Assembly (NCBI RefSeq): GCF_002865585.1
Contig: NZ_CP025581.1
Location: 620,001-684,000, forward strand
Source: Nocardioides houyundeii
GTDB taxonomy: Bacteria > Actinomycetota > Actinomycetes > Propionibacteriales > Nocardioidaceae
DNA: 64,000 nt
Direction: 5' to 3'
Part shown: positions 9,032 through 19,196 of the stretch, piece by piece
Position numbering within the stretch: the first letter of the stretch is position 1
Layout: each line of letters starts with the position of its first letter
Made by a program: the position numbers and the translations under genes
The notes under the pieces: generated by a model
What the model saw: only the letters and a program-made list of their open reading frames with translations
Databases searched by the model: none
Told to the model about the DNA's origin: nothing

Positions 9032-9453
9032 GTGATCGAACGCCACCAGAAGACCCTGCGGCTGCTGCTCGCGGCGTACGTCGTGGTGCTGTTGTTCGTG
9101 GTGTTCCAGCCGGTGGCCGACGTCGGCAACGGCGCCATCGACCGCGTCTGGCGGCTCCTGGTCGAGCTCGGGGCGTCTTCCAGCTTCGCCCCCCGCAACG
9201 GGTGGAGTTCGTGCTCAACGTGGTGATGTTCGCGCCGGTGACCCTGCTGGGCTATCTCTCGTTCCGCTGGCGGTGGGCCGACTGGGTTGTCGGCACTTTC
9301 GTGGCGTCACTGGCGATCGAGTTCATCCAAGGGGTCCTGTTGCCCGATCGGTCGGCGACGTCCAGCGACGTCGTCTCCAACACGCTGGGTGGTCTGGTGG
9401 GCGTGGCCTGCGGGTTGGTCGCGGGCAGCTATGCAGGGAAGCGCGCGAGGTGA
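9032..9453 (+). pseudogene. VanZ-like membrane protein, interrupted by a one-base deletion
   Basis: The N-terminal half (LRLLLAAYVVVLLFVVFQPV) starts at GTG 9032 in one frame. The C-terminal half (VEFVLNVVMFAPVTLLGYL, then a long hydrophobic stretch with IEFIQGVLLPDRSATSSDV) runs in another frame to 9453. Together they make one ~140-residue VanZ-family protein with about four membrane segments and the family's E-F-x-Q and D-x-x-x-N (DVVSNTLG) positions. The join is a run of six C at 9189-9194, and a seventh C restores one frame. VanZ-like proteins are linked to teicoplanin resistance or cell-envelope roles; most, like this one, have no tested function. Confidence 0.75.
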
Positions 9454-9478
9454 TAGACGCTCCCGATGAGGGCCGCGA

Positions 9479-10581
9479 TCAATTGCGAGCGAGCTGAAGT
9501 AGAAGGTGCTCATACGAGTCCGTGACGGCCTCCCAGCGATAGGCCTGAGCCGCGTGCTCCTTGCCCAGTTTCCCCCGGCCGAGAGCCGCATCGGGAGCCA
9601 ACTCGTCCGCGAGGATGGCATTCGCCACGGTCGCCGGGTCGCTGAAGAACCGGGCATGACCAGCGGTCACTTCGTGGTTGAAGTTGACGTCGAACGCGGT
9701 GACGGGGGCGCCGCAACCGAGGGCGCGCAGTAGCGACGGGTTCGTGCCGCCGACCGAGTGACCGTGCAGGTAGCTGAGGCTGTTGGCGTACAGCTGGTTC
9801 AGGAGCTCCTGATCCCAAATCCCCCGAGCAGGCGTACGTCGCCCTGCTGAGCCAGCCGGCGCACCCGGTCCATGTATTCGTTGCCATACGGGGCGGAGCC
9901 CACCACAACGAGAGGAAGCTCGGCCTTGGCGGCCACATGCCCTTCCACGATTTGAGTGACGTGGTTCTCCGGCTCCATCCGGGCAACAACAAGGTGATAG
10001 CGGTTGCGCTCAAGACCGACCTTATTGAGTAGGTCGTCACCGGCGTCCAGGATCGGTGCGCCGTATGGAATGAAGTGACTGTCGCGTCCGTAAGCGGTCC
10101 GAAGATGCTCGGCGATGCCCCGGGCGTCTGCGATGAGGGGCACGCCGGACGCGGCGGCCTTCTCCTCCGCCCGCTTGTAGTACCGGGCACCAGCACCCTT
10201 CCACTTCTCACGCTTCCACTCCAGCCCGTCCATGTGGACGGCGACCGGGATGCGGGCCATCTTGAGGAGGCGAAGGTAGGGCGCGTTCGCCGCGTTGAAG
10301 ACAATGGCGGCGTCCGGGCGACTGCCGATGGCATGCGCGACAGAGAGACCCGTGTGGCTGAGTGTCTCCAACGAGCGCTTGCGCACGGCAGGGAGATTGA
10401 TTAAACGCATCCCGAGGTGGGTTCGTTCGTCCTGCCCAGCGTTCCTGCAGTACACGTCGACCCGATGGCCGCGCTTAACAAGCCGCTGGCCAATCTCCTC
10501 GATCGCGGTCTCGAACCCTCCGTATTGCGCTGGCACACCGCGTGTGCCGATCATCGCGAACCGCAGTTGCGAGATCCCCAT
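9479..10581 (-). pseudogene. Glycosyltransferase (DUF1972/GT4-like), interrupted by a one-base deletion
   Basis: The first 255 or so residues, from ATG 10581, contain the signature GTRGVPAQYGGFETAIEEIG and a Rossmann-like C-domain start (YHLVVARMEPENH), then run into a stop after GGFGIRSS. The missing part continues one frame over: WDQELLNQLYANSLSYLHGH, then a C-terminal TAGHARFFSDPATVANAIL ending at 9479. A run of five C (plus strand 9821-9825) should be six. Restored, the protein is ~365 residues, normal for this family of rhamnosyl- or galactosyl-type transferases in surface polysaccharide assembly. It is the outermost gene of the polysaccharide locus. Confidence 0.75.
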
Positions 10582-11128
10582 GCCTGTGCCCCCCCTGGTG
10601 GCGCGACGCGGCGTCTGCCTTGGTGTTGGGGCTAGATGCTACGCGCCGGGGACATGCTTCTGCTGATCGGCGCGGATACGTGGTACAGCCCAGAGAGAGG
10701 GCAACGGGTCAGATCAGATGAACAGGGTCCCCACAACCGCAATGCTCGTCCCCCGCGATGGACGTCGCGTCTACTACTTCCGAGCAGTGATGGCGCGTAA
10801 TGAGCCGCAGTGCATGGCGAGCGGCACGGTGTGGTTCCTCGACATGCCCGCAATGCGCACACTTGACCACCGGCCGGGTGGGGAGTCCAACAGAGAACAT
10901 GCCCTAATGAAGCATGCGACGTAGATCACAACCACTGCGTTGACCGGATTTAACCCGATTGTGGTATGTCGATGCGTCAACACCGGGTATAGGCCGCTTC
11001 GCGCAAGACGAGGGTGTTGGGGCCGCGAGTGCGACCAAAGCGGGGCGAGACGAGGTCAAAGTCCGCAGCACGCCGAGGAAGGGCGGGAAGTCGAATGCAG
11101 GGGCGGATGCACGCTCTCAGGTGACGGT
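10582..11128. other. About 550 bases without a recognisable gene
   Basis: This stretch lies between the glycosyltransferase start and the left end of the IS3-family remnant. I see only short open frames without good ribosome-binding sites or family motifs. Base composition is lower in GC than the flanking housekeeping DNA, as expected for the edge of an acquired polysaccharide island. Confidence 0.5.
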
Positions 11129-12408
11129 TGACCTGCCCCGTCACAAAGGTTCCAGTTCCTGTAGCAAAGTGACTGCCTTCACCGGAAATCTGAACACTGT
11201 GCCTACCCGCCCGAGTTCCGCGCCCGAGACATCGTGCTTGTCCGTGCGGGCAAACCGCAGAACCAGACAGCTCACGAGCTCAATACCCCCTTCACGCTGT
11301 CCAAGTGGCCCAGCAAGACCGCATCGACTGTGGCGAAACCCCGGGCCCGCCACCACCGAGCCAGCAGGGCTCCGGGTCGCTCGCCGGCGCATCCGCGAAC
11401 TCGAGACCGAACTGGTGATCGTCCAGCCGCGAAGTTCCTGGGCGAGGACAAATCCCCGCCCGACAGGGCTCTACCCGTGATCGATCGACTCGTCGAACAC
11501 CGGGGTCCCGTCCGATCGTTACCGACGGCTCCTGGCGTGACACGGCAGGACTATTACAAGCAGAAGTGGATCTGACCCCCCAATGCAACTGCGCCGCCAA
11601 TGGTTCACCGGGCTGATCCGCGAGGTCCACGTCGCCTCCCGGCGCACCTACGGGTACAGGCGCATGCATGCCGAACGCACCATGGGGATGAGCATCACCA
11701 TCTGTGAACGCACCGTCTGGCTGCACATGAACCGGGCCGGCATCTACGGACTACCCGGGACCGGCCACGGGCAACCGGCTACGCGGCGTGGTAACCCCCG
11801 ATGATCGGAAGTTCCACCGGTTCCGTTCCAGCGAGCTTGGGTCACCGACACCACCCAACTCAGGACACCTTGGGTACCAGCAGTCGTCGCAACACCTACC
11901 GGATTCCAAGCGCGTGAAGGCTTGATCGAATGTGCCCCTGTGCTCGGCGCCTACAGCCGCCGCATCGTGGGCCGGCCCATCGGCTCCAAGCAAGACGACA
12001 CCCTCGGGGTCAACGCCCTCCACATGGCCATCCGCAACCGTCACCTGAAGCCGGTTGGATCGTGCACGCCACCCACGGAAACCCGTTCACTTCCTGGGTC
12101 TTCGGCTAGAAGAACCGCTCCGCCGGGCCTCCGTTCTTCGGTACCGTCGGCGACGGCCTGGACAACGCCATGATGGCGAGCTTCTGGTCCTCGATGTGGG
12201 TCGAGCTTTTCAACCGCCGAGGATGGAAGACCCGGGTCGAGCTCGCAAACGCATCTTCGGGCACATCGAGAGCTTCCACAACTGCCGTCGACGCCACCCC
12301 GCGCTCGGCTCTCACACTCCAATCGGGTACGAACTACCTCCGTTCCCCGACAACATCGCCGAAGCCAGTTAGTCACCGCAATTGGGACCCAAACGGTGAG
12401 GCAGGTCA
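11129..12408 (+). mobile_element. Degenerate IS3-family insertion sequence (about 1.28 kb)
   Basis: Both ends are recognisable: TGACCTGCCCCG at 11129-11140 and, on the other strand, TGACCTGCCTCACCG ending at 12408. Inside are broken pieces of OrfA (PPEFRARDIVLVRAGKPQ; RRRIRELETEL) and of the OrfB DDE transposase (LIREVHVASRRTYGYRRMHA, GAYSRRIVG, FWSSMWVELFNRRGW, ESFHNCRRRHPALG) spread over all three frames. In the usual M-M-E-S-F-W-S-S motif the catalytic Glu is replaced by Ala (M-M-A-S-F-W). No target duplication is visible. The element is dead and old. Confidence 0.82.
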
Positions 12409-12555
12409 CGATGTCGCCTACGCGTGTATCGGGTCCCCTACAAGATTGTTCCGCCGGGGGGATCCAGCGAGAGGGGCGCGCAGACCTAAACTAGTCTTTT
12501 CATCACTCCGTCCGAGGGCTCCCCGCCCGTGGACGCGGCCTAGGGGGACGTCAAA

Positions 12556-13701
12556 GTGAAGATACTGATGTGTAACCCGGGCGCGGAGCGATACGGCAGC
12601 GATCGCATGGCGCTCGAGGGAGCTAACGCGCTGATCGAGGCAGGTCATGAGGTTGTCCTCATAACTCCGAACAGCGGCCCATTGGTTGACGACGCGCTCT
12701 CTGCTGGCATGCAAGTTGGGTATGTGCGGGTGCCGGTTCTCCGCAAGGAGCACCTTTTACCACACAGGCTGCTCGTCCTGGCATGGGCGTCGATCCTGGG
12801 GACATTTAACGCTGTCCGCGTGCTACGCCACCATCGACCAGACAGAGTCGTAGCCAATACATCGACCCAACCAGTTTGGTCACTTGCCGCTCGTCTGACG
12901 GGCTCAACAGTGGTAGTGGTGGTGCACGAGGCCGAGGCGGGAACCAATCCAATCGTGCGTGCTGGCGTCCTGATGCCGCTAGTGCTTGCAAACGAACTCG
13001 TCGTCGTTAGCGAGACGGCAAGGGAGTTCGTGACAACGTCAGTGCTTCTCCGGCGGAAGAGGATACATACCGTACGCAACGGGCGTGACTGGACGACGTA
13101 CTTCCGAACTGCAACCCGGGACCGCGCAGACGTGCCGAAAATACTCGTTAGTGGGCGGCTGAGCCCACGTAAGGGACAGGACCTCGTGCTCCAGGCTGCC
13201 CATCGTTTACGAGTGAAGGGTATAGAGGTAGAGGTACTTTTCGCGGGAGACGTTTACGCTGGGTATGAATGGTTCCAAGAAAAACTCGAAAACGATGTTC
13301 GACTATACGGACTGCAGGGCAACGTTACATTTTTGGGTTTCGTCGATGACATGGCAGAACTGTTGGAACGCGCCGATGTGTGTGTGGTGCCTTCCCGCGT
13401 TTCGGAATCATTCGGTTTAGTCGCCGCAGAAGCGATGGCAGCGATGAGGCCGGTGATCGTATCCTCAGGTGGAGGCTTGACCGAAATTGTTGAACACGGC
13501 AAATCTGGCCTTGTCTTTCAGTCAGGGGATGCGATTGCTTTGGCTGCCACACTCGAAGAGATGCTCGCCAAACCAAAGATGGCGGAGTCACTCGCCTTGG
13601 CTGGATACGAACGCGTCAATCACCATTTTGGACAGAGGGTATACCGGCGAGCGTTCGTCGACGCCGTTATTGGGCCTTCGCGTGAAGGGATAGGCGAATG
13701 A
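12556..13701 (+). CDS. Glycosyltransferase family 4
   Basis: 381 residues from a GTG start with GGGGAC upstream. The N-domain has an acceptor-side start (MKILMCNPGAERYGSDRMAL). The C-domain carries the GT4 signatures: ILVSGRLSPRKGQDLVLQAA, a donor-binding loop, and the E-x7-E motif in SESFGLVAAEAMAAMRPVIV. Such enzymes add a sugar to a lipid-linked or growing polysaccharide chain at the inner membrane face. Codon use is clearly less GC-biased than in flanking housekeeping genes, pointing to horizontal transfer. The stop overlaps the next gene's ATG (ATGA), opening a run of coupled genes up to 16.85 kb. Confidence 0.88.
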   Translation: MKILMCNPGAERYGSDRMALEGANALIEAGHEVVLITPNSGPLVDDALSAGMQVGYVRVPVLRKEHLLPHRLLVLAWASILGTFNAVRVLRHHRPDRVVANTSTQPVWSLAARLTGSTVVVVVHEAEAGTNPIVRAGVLMPLVLANELVVVSETAREFVTTSVLLRRKRIHTVRNGRDWTTYFRTATRDRADVPKILVSGRLSPRKGQDLVLQAAHRLRVKGIEVEVLFAGDVYAGYEWFQEKLENDVRLYGLQGNVTFLGFVDDMAELLERADVCVVPSRVSESFGLVAAEAMAAMRPVIVSSGGGLTEIVEHGKSGLVFQSGDAIALAATLEEMLAKPKMAESLALAGYERVNHHFGQRVYRRAFVDAVIGPSREGIGE

Positions 13702-14782
13702 ATGACTCGGTCCTTATGATGTCATTGGTTGACCCATGGAAGGCGCGCGATGGAGGCACACTGAGGAATCGTGCGACCGAAACGTACTTAAGGCGGGCAG
13801 GCTGGGACGTTGAGACACTGTTTCCTCAGGCTAAAGACCATGAGGGGCCAGGATTCTCCACAGTGCCCAGCCGACTGCGCAACTTCAAGCGGAAGATGCT
13901 TCCTATGCCCACGTCACTAGGGGCACGGAATGCAACTATGCGACGCGTTGTTCAGTCCTCGGATGCCACGTTGATGCACGTGAGTGCGCTGTCCCAAGCG
14001 CCCTATCGACGGTACTCTCAGGCTCGACTCTGGCTAGACTTCATGGACTTATGGAGCCAATTCGCCCTGCGAGAGGCAGACGCAAGGAGTGGCATCTACT
14101 CAGCTTCCGCGCGTCTCCAATCTATGTGGCTACGACGAGCCGAGAGGCTGGCCTGTAAGGACGCGTGGCTCACCACAGCGGCCGGTTGGACGGACACCCA
14201 GACTCTTCTTGGGCGCGGAGTAGAAGCGGTGTGGTTGCCCACCACGCTTCCAGACGACGAATTCTATCCGGTCCCGAAAGACGGTTCGAACGGTCTAACT
14301 GCGGGGTTCTTAGGCAACTTCAACTACTGGCCAAACCGGGATGCCTATTTTCATCTCCTAAAGCACTGGGTGCCCGGCCTCACCGCCGCTGGCTGGAACG
14401 TCGTAGTGGCAGGTCTCGGGTCAGACCTCTTGCCTGAACCACCAGAGGGAGTTCATCTTCTTGGTCCTATCGGTTGCCTAGACAAATTCTACTCGAAAAT
14501 CGATGCGGCGCTCGCTCCCATTGCGTTAGGGGAGGGATCAAGGTGAAAGTGATTGAAGCAATGGCCCACGGAATCCCGGTTATTGGTACGGATTTCGCAT
14601 TCGATGGATTTCCGGACGAATATCAAGGGAAGTTTGTACATGTGGATCTCTTCACGCCTGATTTTCACCGGTTAGGGCCTCTGGTGCGATTTGATCCCTG
14701 CGGTGACCGGTCCCTGGACATATTCAAAGAAAGTTTCGCCATCGAACGGGTTGCTTCGCTCCTCAAAGAGCGTCAGCCATGA
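13698..14782 (+). pseudogene. Glycosyltransferase, interrupted by a one-base deletion
   Basis: The first frame (from ATG 13698) holds the N-terminal domain and the start of the nucleotide-sugar domain (NGLTAGFLGNFNYWPNRDA), ending prematurely after IDAALAPIALGEGSR. The second frame carries on as GGIKVKVIEAMAHGIPVIGT, the canonical donor-binding segment, to a stop at 14782. A run of four G at 14529-14532 should be five; with it, the protein is one ~360-residue GT4-like enzyme. It overlaps both neighbours by ATGA, as expected for a gene that was recently intact. Confidence 0.8.
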
Positions 14783-15480
14783 GGGTTCAACAGGTCCCGA
14801 GTTACCGCGTTACGGCAGTCATTCAGCGACTTATGATCGCCTCTGGCCGGAGCACAAGAGTCGATCCGAATATTCCACCATTGGATCTGATGGGCGAGGC
14901 CGGAGTGCGCCTAGTAGAACTGGCGAGAGGCTACCTTCGACTACGTCGGCCGGTATTCCTGGGATCCCGGGTTAAATTGCGAGGACGCTCGCGGCTTCAG
15001 ATGGCAAATTGGTCGGGTGTGGGAGATCGAACTGTGATTGATGCCCGCGGCACCATAGGCGTCCGGATCGGTGAGGGAACAAGGCTCGGTCGTTATGGGG
15101 TTATTACGACGACCAGTCATCTCTCACGGTATGGCGTCGGAGTAGTCATAGGCAAACGCTCGGGCGTGGGAGACGGATTCCACCTGGGAGCCTCTGGGGG
15201 CGTTGAGATCGGCGACGATGTCATTATTGGGCCAGGATTCAGCGCTCATTCCCAGGAGCATAATTATGGCGACCACTCCTTGCCAATTAGGGAACAGGGA
15301 ACGAATGAAGCGCCCATCATCGTAGGAAACGATTGCTGGATCGGCTCCAAGGTCACCCTTCTTGCGGGTTGTTCACTTGGTGAAAGAACAATCGTGGCTT
15401 CGGGGGCAGTGGTGAAAGGAACGTTTCCGGGAGGAGTTATACTCGGCGGCGTCCCAGCACGGATAATTCGTAAGCTTTGA
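14779..15480 (+). CDS. Hexapeptide-repeat (left-handed beta-helix) acyltransferase
   Basis: 233 residues. Hexapeptide repeats run through most of the protein (IGVRIGEGTRLGRYGVI, VEIGDDVIIGPGFSAHS, IIVGNDCWIGSKVTLLAG, GERTIVASGAVVKG). The loop Q-E-H-N-Y with the catalytic-type His is followed by the usual W-I-G-S. The end VILGGVPARIIRKL is typical of CoA-dependent sugar O- or N-acetyltransferases of the CysE/LacA/WcaF group. It likely acetylates a sugar of the polysaccharide. Its ATG overlaps the upstream glycosyltransferase stop. Confidence 0.87.
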   Translation: MRVQQVPSYRVTAVIQRLMIASGRSTRVDPNIPPLDLMGEAGVRLVELARGYLRLRRPVFLGSRVKLRGRSRLQMANWSGVGDRTVIDARGTIGVRIGEGTRLGRYGVITTTSHLSRYGVGVVIGKRSGVGDGFHLGASGGVEIGDDVIIGPGFSAHSQEHNYGDHSLPIREQGTNEAPIIVGNDCWIGSKVTLLAGCSLGERTIVASGAVVKGTFPGGVILGGVPARIIRKL

Positions 15481-15499
15481 ATCAATCACCTTTAGGTCC

Positions 15500-16851
15500 A
15501 TGATGCTGATGTTCGCCCTCGCCGCCATGTGTCTGATCGGCGTGCTCATTGCGGCGCCATATAACGGGCGGTTGAATATCTATCTCGGACTCGTCGCTAC
15601 TTCGACGATGCTTCTTCCAAGGGTTGTTGTCGGCTCGAGCCACCTCGACTCCTTTCGCGTTGGCATAACGGGAAGTCAACCCCGAGTTATGACCTACACG
15701 GTAGGCATCATAGCCATTCTATTGATATCCTGGACTGCTGGAAACCGAAGGTTGCAGGTTTGGCCGTTTCTTGTGCTGTCCTTCTTCTTGCTAACCTGGG
15801 CTCTGTTCGTTTGGGCCAACACGCCTCCCTTGTGGGCGGGCGTCGTACATCTTTTGACGGCTGCTGGGGCTTGGATCGCAGGCGGTGCGATTGCGCATGA
15901 AGTTGCTCGCCGTGGCACCTACGGTGACCGTGCGGTCGCATGTTGGATCGCAGGCATAATCTTGATACAAACGGTTATCAGTCTCCTGCAGTTCGTCGGG
16001 TTTCCCATCTTTGATGCTAATCAGCTCGTGGTGGCGGATGACGGTATCGATGGTCGCGTTGGCGGCACTTTAGGTCACCCCAGTTACATTGGGAAGGTCT
16101 GCTTCTTGGCTGCCTTCTTCGTGCTGCCGCTAGTGGCATCGCCGGATCGTGTCACTCGTCGGGTTAGTATGTTCGCCATAGGCGTGTCATTTATTCCGCT
16201 CATCCTCTCGGGGGGCGTGCTAATGCTATCGCCGTGGTGAGTGCAATTCTCATTTGGAGCATTTTGAAGCCGGGCGATGGGAGACATGCCTCCCGGCTGC
16301 GGACTACGCTCTTCTTGGGCGTAGCGCTAACACTGTCCTTCGATTTCTGGGTCCAGCGATTCACTACTGGCGAGGATGGGACATACAGATCGCAGTTCAA
16401 TGACACGGCCGTGCGTTTCCTTAATACCCACTCTTGGTGGGAGGGTGCGGGCCCGAATTCCTACCAAAATGCAGTGGGGGCGACCGACTCGATGGCCGCC
16501 TCTGGATGGGTTGTTCACAACGTGGTGCTCTATGCAACCGTTGAACTGGGCGTAGTTGGGCTAGCGGCACTGCTGCTACCAGTGTTCGGTGCGCTTTGGG
16601 TAGCATTTCCGAAACGGAAAGAGGATGGCCTCGCTGGTGGGCATGCTCGGGTAGTTCTCGCGTCCTTCCCTGGGCTCGTGATTATTACGATGACCGGGTG
16701 GGGCATGCTGTCTGAGCCACTGATCCTGTGGATGCTCGCGACAGGGTATGTGGTGGCGAGGTTGCAGTATCGGATCAAGCGTGGTGGCGAGCACCAAACA
16801 CCTCCCGTGGCTGCGGTGGCGGCTCAACGCACGGACGGCGTCGGCGAATAG
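15500..16851 (+). pseudogene. O-antigen polymerase/ligase-like (Wzy) membrane protein, interrupted by a one-base deletion
   Basis: About ten hydrophobic segments are split over two frames. Frame one ends prematurely in PLILSGGVLMLSPW at 16240. Frame two supplies ANAIAVVSAILIWSIL onward to 16851. Between them lies a run of six G at 16210-16215 that should be seven, giving L-S-G-G-R-A-N-A, the conserved stretch of Wzy/WaaL proteins. The late loop WWEGAGPNSYQNAVG with a following V-H-N-V-V-L-Y-A-T-V-E-L-G matches the Wzy_C domain. The role would be polymerising lipid-linked repeat units on the outer membrane face. GC content is visibly low. Confidence 0.8.
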
Positions 16852-17238
16852 TTCCGGAAACCTGGCGATTGTTTGGCAAGGCCATCTGCCGTTCCGAATA
16901 TTCGAGTGAATAATGTTGGACTTTCGGCCCTCATTATGCATTCCATCACTGCGGAGTCCAGCCCTCGTCCTCCGATGGCTGGGTTGATCGGCAGTTCTGG
17001 ACTTGTCGTCCCAGCCGTCTATAGGTGGCCAACTTCACCTGGGTGGCGGGCTGTTCCGGGATGGGCTACGAGGCTTTCGTGTTCAACGTCCTCAGCCGCC
17101 CGAAACGCGGCTTGCGGGCGCCACCAGATTGATCACCGACCCGGTGTCGATGCCCCCGAAATGTGGGTCGGTTCTGCTCCGGTGGTTTTTCGCGGTGGGG
17201 CAACACCTTCCGAGATTCTTGTGGGTGTGAGGACATCG
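16852..17238. other. About 390 bases without a supported gene
   Basis: This is transition DNA between the low-GC polymerase gene and the IS30-family remnant. Short frames exist but none has a recognisable motif. It may include the outer end of the IS30-type element, but I could not identify its terminal repeat. Confidence 0.45.
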
Positions 17239-17900
17239 ACGCTTCGGGTGAAGAAGGGTCCGGGGAGGCGTCCGCTGGCGATGAAGCGGCTACGGTTCAT
17301 GGAGCTGCGGGCTCGTGGCTGGGGCATTCGGGGCGCGGCCCGGGAGGTCGGGGTGTGGCGGACCACCGGCAACAACTGGGCGCGTGGGTACATGACCTAC
17401 CGCCAGGGCGTCCCGCCGGGTGCGTGTCGCCGCTGGACTGGATGTCGGACGTGAAGTCAGACCCCGATTCCTGTCGCAGGACTCGCGGATCGAGATCGCC
17501 GACCTCGTGCTCGCCGGAGTGAGCATCCGCGGCATCGCCGAGCGACTGAGACGCTCGCCCTGGAAGATGTCGCGGGAGCCGCGCCGCCACACCCCGGGAG
17601 CCCCGCAAGGGATACCGGCCGTTCGAGCGCACCGACAGGCGGCGGCCCACCGCGCACGGCACCACCCCGGCGTGTCGACACGTCACCGGAGCTGCGGCGG
17701 TTGGTGGTGGAGTGGAGCTCCTGCGCAGAGGCATAGGTCGCAGCAGATCAGCAGCAGTTGCGACGTCGCTTTTCCGAGGACCCGTCGATGCGGCTGTGTC
17801 ATGAAGACATCCATCAGGCGCTGCACCAACCCACATCAGCATTGCTGCGCCCTCCGAGCCTGGCGCCCGAGGCCGCATCCCCTTGCGAACGGGACGCGAC
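17239..17900 (+). mobile_element. IS30-family transposase remnant, left part
   Basis: Fragments of an IS30-type transposase are readable in different frames. They include a first helix-turn-helix region (MKRLRFMELRARGWGIRGAA, REVGVWRTTGNNW), the conserved block FLSQDSRIEIADLVLAGVSI with RGIAERLRRSPWKMSRE, and a region matching R-H-H-P and H-E-S-I-Y-Q-A-type motifs near 17800-17890. Several frameshifts make it non-functional. It is cut at 17900 by the IS21-family element and resumes at 20061. Confidence 0.7.
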
Positions 17901-17969
17901 TGTCGACGACGCTCGAAAATGAGGCCATAGCGACGGGCGAAAACGAGGCCACCCCGACAGATTGGGTGG

Positions 17970-19196
17970 GTGATCTCAGTGGAGGATTGGGCTCTGATTC
18001 GGCGGCTGGTCGCGGACGGGGTTCCGCAGCGGCAGGTCGCGCGGGATTTGGGGGTCGGACGGTCGACGGTGGCGCGGGCGGTGGCCTCGGATGGGCCACC
18101 GAAGTACGAGCGGCCGGCGGTCCCGACGTCGTTCGATCCCTACGAGGCTCGGGTGCGTCAGCTGTTGAAGGACACCCCGGACATGCCGGCCACCGTGCTG
18201 GCCGAACGGGTGGGATGGACCGGGTCGATCACCTGGTTCCGTGACCACGTTCGGCGGCTTCGTCCCGAGCATCGGCCGGTCGACCCTGCGGACCGGTTGG
18301 TCTGGGCGGCCGGGGATGCGGCGCAGTGCGACTTGTGGTTCCCGCCGAGGAAGATCCCGCTCGAGGACGGCACGAAGGTGTTGTTGCCGGTGCTGGTGAT
18401 CACCGCCGCGCACTCCCGGTTCGTCCTGGGTCGGATGATCCCTACCCGTCGGACCGAGGACCTGCTGACCGCGACCTGGGAACTGGTGCAGGAGTTGGGG
18501 CGGGTGCCGCGACGGTTGATCTGGGACAACGAGCCCGGCATCGGCCGCGGCAAGCGTCACGCCGAAGGGGTCGCGGCGTTCACCGGCACGCTGGCCACCA
18601 GCCTGCACCGGCTGCGGCCCCGGGATCCGGAGTCCAAGGGGATCGTGGAGCGACGCAACCAGTTCTTCGAGACCTCCTTCATGCCCGGTCGGACGTTCGC
18701 GTCGCCAGCGGACTTCAACACCCAGTTGGCTGAGTGGCTGACGATCGCGAACGCCCGGACGGTCCGCACGATCAAGGCCCGCCCGGTCGATCTGGTCGAG
18801 GTCGACAAGGCCGCGATGCTGCCCCTGCCGCCGGTGGCACCGGTGGTGGGCTGGACCAACCGGGTCCGGTTGGGACGCGACTACTACGTGCGCCTGGACT
18901 CATCGGACTACTCCGTCGACCCGGCACTGATCGGCCGGTTCGTCGACGTCACCGCTGACCTGCGCCAGGTCCAGGTCAGCCACGATGGGCGGGTCGTGGC
19001 ACGGCACGACCGGGTCTGGGCACGCGGGCAGACGATCACCGACCCGGCCCATGTCGCGGCCGCAAAGGTCCTGCGCGAGCAGTACCTGGCACCCGTCCCT
19101 GCCACCGCCGAACCAGACGACCCGCTGGTGCGGGACCTGGCCGACTACGACCGCGCCTTCGGACTCACCCACGGCAGCGATGAGGATGTGGCCTGA
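17970..19196 (+). CDS. istA: IS21-family transposase IstA
   Basis: 408 residues from a GTG start just inside the left terminal repeats. The N-terminal helix-turn-helix is LIRRLVADGVPQRQVARDLG. The DDE integrase core shows D in A-A-Q-C-D-L-W, D in L-I-W-D-N-E-P, and E in S-K-G-I-V-E-R-R-N. The C-terminal beta-barrel-like region (Y-Y-V-R-L-D-S-S-D-Y-S-V-D-P) is typical of IstA. IstA cuts and joins DNA with the help of the IstB ATPase. Its stop shares one base with the istB start (TGATG), so the two are translationally coupled. All catalytic residues are present. Confidence 0.95.
   Translation: MISVEDWALIRRLVADGVPQRQVARDLGVGRSTVARAVASDGPPKYERPAVPTSFDPYEARVRQLLKDTPDMPATVLAERVGWTGSITWFRDHVRRLRPEHRPVDPADRLVWAAGDAAQCDLWFPPRKIPLEDGTKVLLPVLVITAAHSRFVLGRMIPTRRTEDLLTATWELVQELGRVPRRLIWDNEPGIGRGKRHAEGVAAFTGTLATSLHRLRPRDPESKGIVERRNQFFETSFMPGRTFASPADFNTQLAEWLTIANARTVRTIKARPVDLVEVDKAAMLPLPPVAPVVGWTNRVRLGRDYYVRLDSSDYSVDPALIGRFVDVTADLRQVQVSHDGRVVARHDRVWARGQTITDPAHVAAAKVLREQYLAPVPATAEPDDPLVRDLADYDRAFGLTHGSDEDVA

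Noticed and set aside
8122..9453. 443-residue plus-strand frame opposite the protease
   Set aside because: Only its last ~80 residues are real (C-terminal half of the VanZ-like gene). The rest is shadow of the protease gene.
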